DNA from: Chlamydiota bacterium
Lineage (GTDB): Bacteria > Chlamydiota > Chlamydiia > Chlamydiales > JAAKFR01
Length of the DNA: 64,000 bases
Assembly: GCA_021772465.1 (NCBI GenBank)
Contig: JAJFLX010000003.1
Span: forward strand, 62,001-126,000
Reading direction: 5' to 3'
The notes beneath the pieces are model-generated. The model was not told the DNA's origin, ran no database searches, and was given only the letters and a program-made list of their open reading frames with translations. Numbering within the stretch: the stretch's first letter is position 1; each line of letters opens with the position of its first letter. The translations under genes were made by a program, and so were the position numbers. This document shows positions 60,040 through 64,000 of this stretch, piece by piece.

Positions 60040-61700
60040 TCAGTAGTCCGGATCAAAAGCCCCGCGAGGGCATAGCGGTTTTTCGAATTTCCATGGGCTA
60101 TAGCATGAATGAGCGCTTCGACGCCCACCTGATTTTGCTTTCTAGCCAGCGCTTCAAAGACTTCAACGAGGAATTGAGAGGTTTCGGTAGGGGTGAGCTC
60201 GTACCTGCTGAGCTCGGTACTTTTTGCTTTTGATTCTTGAAAGCGGATGATCGGGTGACTGCCCGCTTGTCGCACCCAATCGAGTAGCCGCCCCTCATAA
60301 GAGCCCCCCTCCCCGAGGTTATAAAGAGCGAGGGTGCAGTAATTGCGCACCAGAGGCTCACCTGCACTCTCAGCCCCTTTTTTCAGCAAGGCAATCGCTC
60401 TTTCAGTTCGTTTGTTCTCTAGAAGCGCCATGAGAGGAGGAACTAAATCACTTTGGTTTGAGCCTAAAATGGATTCTGCCACCCTATAGAAGGTTTCGTC
60501 TGGAAGTTCGAGCGTGGCACGAAGAACTTTTTGACGCAGTTGATGGGTCTCTTGGAGTACACCTGGGCGATCTCTCTCTTGATGCTGACTCGCAAGAGGA
60601 AGGATCTTCCAGGCGCTTAAAGCTCGCCCAGGCGTATGAATCAGAGTAAAACCTGCTCCTTGGGTCTCTTCAAAGAGGATTTCATCGACAGAGGCGCTCT
60701 CTTTGCAAAGAAGAAGACTTAAAGTCGCATTGAGACGCACGTCACGGTCGCCTATTCGGATCAGTTTCCTGAGCACCCTCTTTCCCTCACCGAGTTTGCC
60801 AAGAGCTGCGATGGCAAAGAGATTCCCTTGAAGCGCTTCGGCTTCAATGAACTCAAGAGAATCTTTTTCACCGAGCTGGACTAGAGAGACAGCCGCTGCA
60901 AGCTTCACCAGAGGACGGGGACTTTCAAGCAGCTTTTTTAGATGAGGGAGGGATTGTCGATCCCGCAGCTCACCGAGAGCTGCTGCGCAGCGCTCTTGCT
61001 GGGTGTGGTGCACTCCTGAGGCGAGCAGGCGCAGCTGAGGGAGAAAGTCGTCCCGTTTCCTCTCAGTCAGACAGGCGATGGCTTCCAGTCTTACCCCTAT
61101 ATCACTGTCCGATAGCATCTGCCTTAAATAGCTTTTTGCTTCGGGGCTGTCTAGAAAGACCACGATTTGAGGAAAAAGAGCGCGCAGAGGAGGGGGGATT
61201 TTCACATCAAGAGAGCGGAGATGGGTGAGCACTTCGGGGTGGTTTTTTTGAGCGAGTTGAAAGCACGCCTCTAACCTAGTCAGAAGGAAGGGAGAGCTGA
61301 GCGCCTCGACAATTAGCCTATCGGCGCGATCGTCCTGCAGCTTGGAGAGGTAGCCAAGCGCTACGAGCTGAATCTTTTCATGGGGGCTCTGGATCCCCTT
61401 TTCAAGCACTGGAATGAGATCCCCGACAGTGGCAACACCTGCTCCGAACATACACATCAGTTGAATTTCTGGGTCTTCGTCGAGAGCCCCTCTTTCAAGA
61501 AGGGAGATGCCCGCTTGCTGGAGGAGCGAAAAATCGTGGCTCTCACTCTCTCTTGCATAGTCAAGATAGCTTCCAAAAGCCTGGGCAACTTTTCCCCTGT
61601 GAAGAAGAAAGCGGATCTGCCCTCCCAAGTTAGGAGGGAAGTCAGCAAATATAGGGGCTCCGACTGCTACTGCCAGAAGAGCTAAACGAGATAATCCCAT
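60036..61700 (-). CDS. secreted HEAT-repeat protein
   Basis: The protein from ATG 61700 has 554 residues: a signal peptide (GLSRLALLAVAVGAPIFA) followed by about ten HEAT-type repeats (for example GVRLEAIACLTERKRDDFLP; LVKLAAAVSLVQLGEKD; VRLNATLSLLLCKESAS), so it is a periplasmic helical scaffold. An in-frame start at 61772 would add 24 residues without a signal character. It is co-transcribed with the LptD-like gene (4-base overlap) and starts inside the end of maf (19 bases). It may help barrel assembly or LPS transport, judged only from its partner. Confidence 0.8.
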   Translation of the reverse strand: MGLSRLALLAVAVGAPIFADFPPNLGGQIRFLLHRGKVAQAFGSYLDYARESESHDFSLLQQAGISLLERGALDEDPEIQLMCMFGAGVATVGDLIPVLEKGIQSPHEKIQLVALGYLSKLQDDRADRLIVEALSSPFLLTRLEACFQLAQKNHPEVLTHLRSLDVKIPPPLRALFPQIVVFLDSPEAKSYLRQMLSDSDIGVRLEAIACLTERKRDDFLPQLRLLASGVHHTQQERCAAALGELRDRQSLPHLKKLLESPRPLVKLAAAVSLVQLGEKDSLEFIEAEALQGNLFAIAALGKLGEGKRVLRKLIRIGDRDVRLNATLSLLLCKESASVDEILFEETQGAGFTLIHTPGRALSAWKILPLASQHQERDRPGVLQETHQLRQKVLRATLELPDETFYRVAESILGSNQSDLVPPLMALLENKRTERAIALLKKGAESAGEPLVRNYCTLALYNLGEGGSYEGRLLDWVRQAGSHPIIRFQESKAKSTELSRYELTPTETSQFLVEVFEALARKQNQVGVEALIHAIAHGNSKNRYALAGLLIRTTE

Positions 61701-62263
61701 AAATCGATTCCCACTTTTTGTAATAAGGGACACAAAGAGGCAGGTGGAAGACCCATCACATTGTAGAAGCACCCTTTGATCTGTTTGATAATCACGGAGC
61801 CGGCCATCTGGATGCCGTACCCTCCTGCTTTGTCTCTCCCTTCAAAAGCGGCATGGTAGCGCTCCATCTGAGTTTTACTGAGTGCATGGAATTCTACCTC
61901 AGTTTTCGCCACGTCTGTGTATTCTTCACTTCCATGTCTCGCCACAAGACCTGTATAGACGGTGTGAAAAGAGCCTGAAAGCATCTGGAGCATCTCAAAC
62001 GCCTCACTCTCATCAGCCGGTTTATTGAGAATTTGGTCTTCATAGCTCACGCAGGTGTCAGCGGTCAAAATGGCAGCGTCGCGGTGTTGAAGGGCTAGCG
62101 AGTCGGCTTTTCCCCGAGCAATTTCAAGTGCATAGCTTGCGGGGTCACCTTGAAAGGTGACACTACTCTCGTCAAACTGTGGGGAGATCTGCTCGAAGGG
62201 ATAGGAGAAAAAACCGAGAATCTCGACCCGTCTTGGCGATGTAGAACCTAAAATCAGCCGCAT
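61682..62263 (-). CDS. maf: Maf-type nucleotide pyrophosphatase
   Basis: Maf hydrolyses nucleoside triphosphates, often modified or non-canonical ones. Hallmarks are LILGSTSPRRVEIL, ILTADTCVSYEDQILNKP and DKAGGYGIQ. 193 aa is normal. From memory, CT349 is maf and lies not far from def, ksgA and yyaL in C. trachomatis. Confidence 0.95.
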   Translation of the reverse strand: MRLILGSTSPRRVEILGFFSYPFEQISPQFDESSVTFQGDPASYALEIARGKADSLALQHRDAAILTADTCVSYEDQILNKPADESEAFEMLQMLSGSFHTVYTGLVARHGSEEYTDVAKTEVEFHALSKTQMERYHAAFEGRDKAGGYGIQMAGSVIIKQIKGCFYNVMGLPPASLCPLLQKVGIDLWDYLV

Positions 62264-62331
62264 AGGGGGCGAATATACTCGAATCCTTGATTTTTGGACA
62301 CACGATTGGGGTAAACTCTACCTTGATCAGA

Positions 62332-63024
62332 TCACTTTTTTGAGAGAAAAAGGGTTGCCACGCCGCCCCCTAATTTTTTTCTTTTCAAGGGGGTAAGTCC
62401 TGCCTCCTCGAGCTGCTTTTCTAGCTCATCTGGTGGAGTGAAGGTCTCTATGCTCGAAGATAGATAGCGGTAGGCTTCGTAATTTTTAGCTCTCCATTTT
62501 CCTAAAAGGGGGAGTAAGTTCTTTGAATAGAGAGAAAAAAGCGCTCTTAAAAGAGGGGAGGTGGGGCGTGTGAGCTCTAAGATTCCAAATTGCCCTCCAG
62601 GGCGTAAAACTCTAGCCACCTCTTCAAAACACTTTTGAGGTTCTTGCACATTGCGTATACCATAGGAAATGGTCACAGCGTCCACTGAAGCATTTTCAAA
62701 GGGGAGCTGCTGCGCATCACCTTCTACAAAAGTGCACCGACTTGAGAGGGTTTGGGCTTTTATTTTTGCAACCTCGAGCATTTCAGGGCAAAAATCAAGG
62801 AGCACGGCCCTCGCTTTGGGGTGTTTGTGGAGGTAGCCAAAGGCAATCTCACCTGTTCCTGCGCAGAGGTCTAGCAGGCGGTCGACTGGGGGCATGGATC
62901 GAATGAGTGTGCGGTTCCATTTTTTATGGAGACCCAGTGAAAAAGTGTTGTTGGCCTTGTCATACCCCTCAGCGATGGTTGCAAACATCGATTGGATGGA
63001 TTCAGGGGCGGCAGGGTTGTACAT
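62332..63024 (-). CDS. menG: demethylmenaquinone methyltransferase
   Basis: UbiE/MenG methylates the quinone ring in the last step of menaquinone synthesis. The SAM motif is LLDLCAGTGEIAFGYL, followed by GDAQQLPFENASVDAVTISYGIRNVQE and RVLRPGGQFGILELTRP. 230 aa. Its start overlaps mqnA by 23 bases, tying it to the futalosine genes. From memory C. trachomatis ubiE is CT428. Confidence 0.95.
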   Translation of the reverse strand: MYNPAAPESIQSMFATIAEGYDKANNTFSLGLHKKWNRTLIRSMPPVDRLLDLCAGTGEIAFGYLHKHPKARAVLLDFCPEMLEVAKIKAQTLSSRCTFVEGDAQQLPFENASVDAVTISYGIRNVQEPQKCFEEVARVLRPGGQFGILELTRPTSPLLRALFSLYSKNLLPLLGKWRAKNYEAYRYLSSSIETFTPPDELEKQLEEAGLTPLKRKKLGGGVATLFLSKK

Positions 63025-63745
63025 GCGCGCTCATTTGTTTAAAGAGTTGTAGACTCTGCTTTCCCTCGGAGGTTAGCTCATAGCTAAGCAAGTTGTAATA
63101 ACGGTGAAGCAAAGGCCTCGGAAGAGAACATTTTTGCGCTGCCGCAGTGAGAATCTGATCGAGATGTGAGCGACTCCACTCGAGAGCCTCTTCGAGTTTT
63201 TCAAGGAGCCGAGAGTGATTGTGAGGCTCTATTGCGACAAGCCTTGCAAAGACGAAGGGAAGAGCGGTCATCTCATACCACTGCTTGGCGAGATCTATAG
63301 TCTTGTAGCCTGAGATTTTGAGGTTGCAAAGGGCTTCATCGCCAATCAGCAAGAACCCATCGTAGCTATCGAGTGGACCTTCAAGGGGGACAAAAGTAGG
63401 CTCTTGTCTCCAATGGTGGTGAGCGAGAATTTTGAGCAGTAGGGCCGATGTGGAGCTCTCACTTGTGAGAGCAATCCGCGCTCCATCGAGACTCCCTTTA
63501 AGGTAGAGATTGACGCTGAGGACCTCCTGGCGAGCACTGATACAAAAATCTGAGAGGGGAAAAAGATGCTCTTCGAAGCTCATTGTAGAGCTTGTAAGAG
63601 CAAGGTCTAGCTGTTGGGCTTGGAGTTGGCTTGAGAGCGCCGTGGGCACTTCAAGCGCGAGCTCAGCATCTATTTGAACAGCGCCCACTTTAATTGGGAG
63701 GACAAAAGGTAGGGCATTGATGTAGTTGGGGAATCCAAGTCGCAT
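63002..63745 (-). CDS. mqnA: chorismate dehydratase (futalosine pathway)
   Basis: MqnA converts chorismate to 3-enolpyruvyl-benzoate, entering the futalosine menaquinone pathway. The start RLGFPNYINALPFVLP, the LDLALTSSTMSFEE substrate region, LIGDEAL and DLAKQWYEMTALPFVFA are typical. 247 aa, normal length. It overlaps the upstream mqnE by one base (TAATG) and menG downstream. Confidence 0.93.
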   Translation of the reverse strand: MRLGFPNYINALPFVLPIKVGAVQIDAELALEVPTALSSQLQAQQLDLALTSSTMSFEEHLFPLSDFCISARQEVLSVNLYLKGSLDGARIALTSESSTSALLLKILAHHHWRQEPTFVPLEGPLDSYDGFLLIGDEALCNLKISGYKTIDLAKQWYEMTALPFVFARLVAIEPHNHSRLLEKLEEALEWSRSHLDQILTAAAQKCSLPRPLLHRYYNLLSYELTSEGKQSLQLFKQMSAHVQPCRP

Positions 63746-64000
63746 TAGTTTGCTCCTGAGTGAGTGAGTTTAGCCATTCTTCCTGCACCTGTGATTAAAG
63801 AGGTCATGGTCTCTTTATCCATCTGGATTTCAGCGCCACCTGCCATTTTGATCACCTTTTCCTCAGTATTTGTTGAAGAGAGGTCACTTCCCCCCCACCG
63901 AAGCAGCTCAACAGCTTGATCGACTCCGACGTAGTTCCATAATACTTTGAGGTGGTCGACATTATCGAGCATAAGGCGAGAGACGGCATAGACGAGCGGG
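63745..64000 (-). CDS. mqnE: aminodeoxyfutalosine synthase, C-terminal part
   Basis: The frame is open to the right edge, so only the last 85 codons are present. Residues before the first internal Met read PLVYAVSRLMLDNVDHLKVL, and RWGGSDLSSTNTEEKVIKMA with ITGAGRMAKL match the end of radical-SAM MqnE/MqnC enzymes. The EEKVIKMAG wording fits MqnE better than MqnC, whose end usually reads EENVVSAAG. The radical-SAM cluster motif lies outside the window, so the choice is not certain. Confidence 0.82.
   Translation of the reverse strand, partial: PLVYAVSRLMLDNVDHLKVLWNYVGVDQAVELLRWGGSDLSSTNTEEKVIKMAGGAEIQMDKETMTSLITGAGRMAKLTHSGAN

Overview
The window looks like a chromosome segment from a member of the phylum Chlamydiae outside the family Chlamydiaceae (a Parachlamydia/Simkania/Waddlia-type 'environmental' chlamydia). 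The evidence is a CPAF-type S41 protease beside ispH, a type III secretion translocon cassette with an LcrH/SycD chaperone, a short RodZ, futalosine-pathway menaquinone genes, and gene neighbourhoods matching several Chlamydia trachomatis blocks. From memory these are about CT856-CT863, CT375-CT380, CT865-CT866, CT002-CT009, CT349-CT356, CT328-CT331 and CT426-CT428. A citrate synthase gene, absent from Chlamydiaceae, places it outside that family. Base composition is close to half GC by eye, with AT-rich patches around 12.0-12.3, 17.9-19.3, 21.4, 27.5-28.0 and 32.4 kb where the least conserved genes lie.

Layout. 1-11.0 kb: SulP permease (cut by the window edge), NhaD-type antiporter, ispH and the CPAF-like protease, then a pterin dehydratase, an Inc-like membrane protein, a metallo-hydrolase/methyltransferase pair and the four-gene translocon cassette. 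11.0-12.9 kb: tRNA-Leu(UAG), a type II toxin-antitoxin locus whose toxin carries an in-frame amber codon, and two secreted tyrosine-rich mini-proteins. 12.9-23.8 kb: trmB, pgi, xerD and bioY, an accessory island (membrane-anchored ankyrin protein, its broken duplicate, and a 584-residue protein with a CX5R phosphatase-like motif), then mdh-gltA. 23.8-32.4 kb: amino-acid oxidase, PhnP-like hydrolase, hflX, mtaB and glgB. 32.4-43.2 kb: Inc-like protein, gatCAB, epimerase, an outer-membrane barrel, rnhC, two parts of an efflux system, rodZ and a DUF368 lipid-carrier transporter. 43.2-57.8 kb: yyaL, a second membrane-anchored ankyrin protein, a SurA-like chaperone, ksgA, nadK-dxs-xseB-xseA, tpiA-secG-def, an HD-GYP protein and a P1B ATPase. 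57.8-64 kb: maf, a HEAT-repeat protein and an LptD-like protein, and mqnE-mqnA-menG.

Themes. Most genes are core metabolism and envelope functions in tightly packed operons with 1-4 base start/stop overlaps. The host-interaction layer comprises CPAF, the translocon, four Inc-like or ankyrin membrane proteins, the CX5R protein and the secreted tyrosine-rich pair. Several of these sit at junctions between conserved blocks, which suggests that the gaps between chlamydial synteny blocks are where effector genes turn over. No CRISPR array, rRNA, insertion sequence or prophage is visible.
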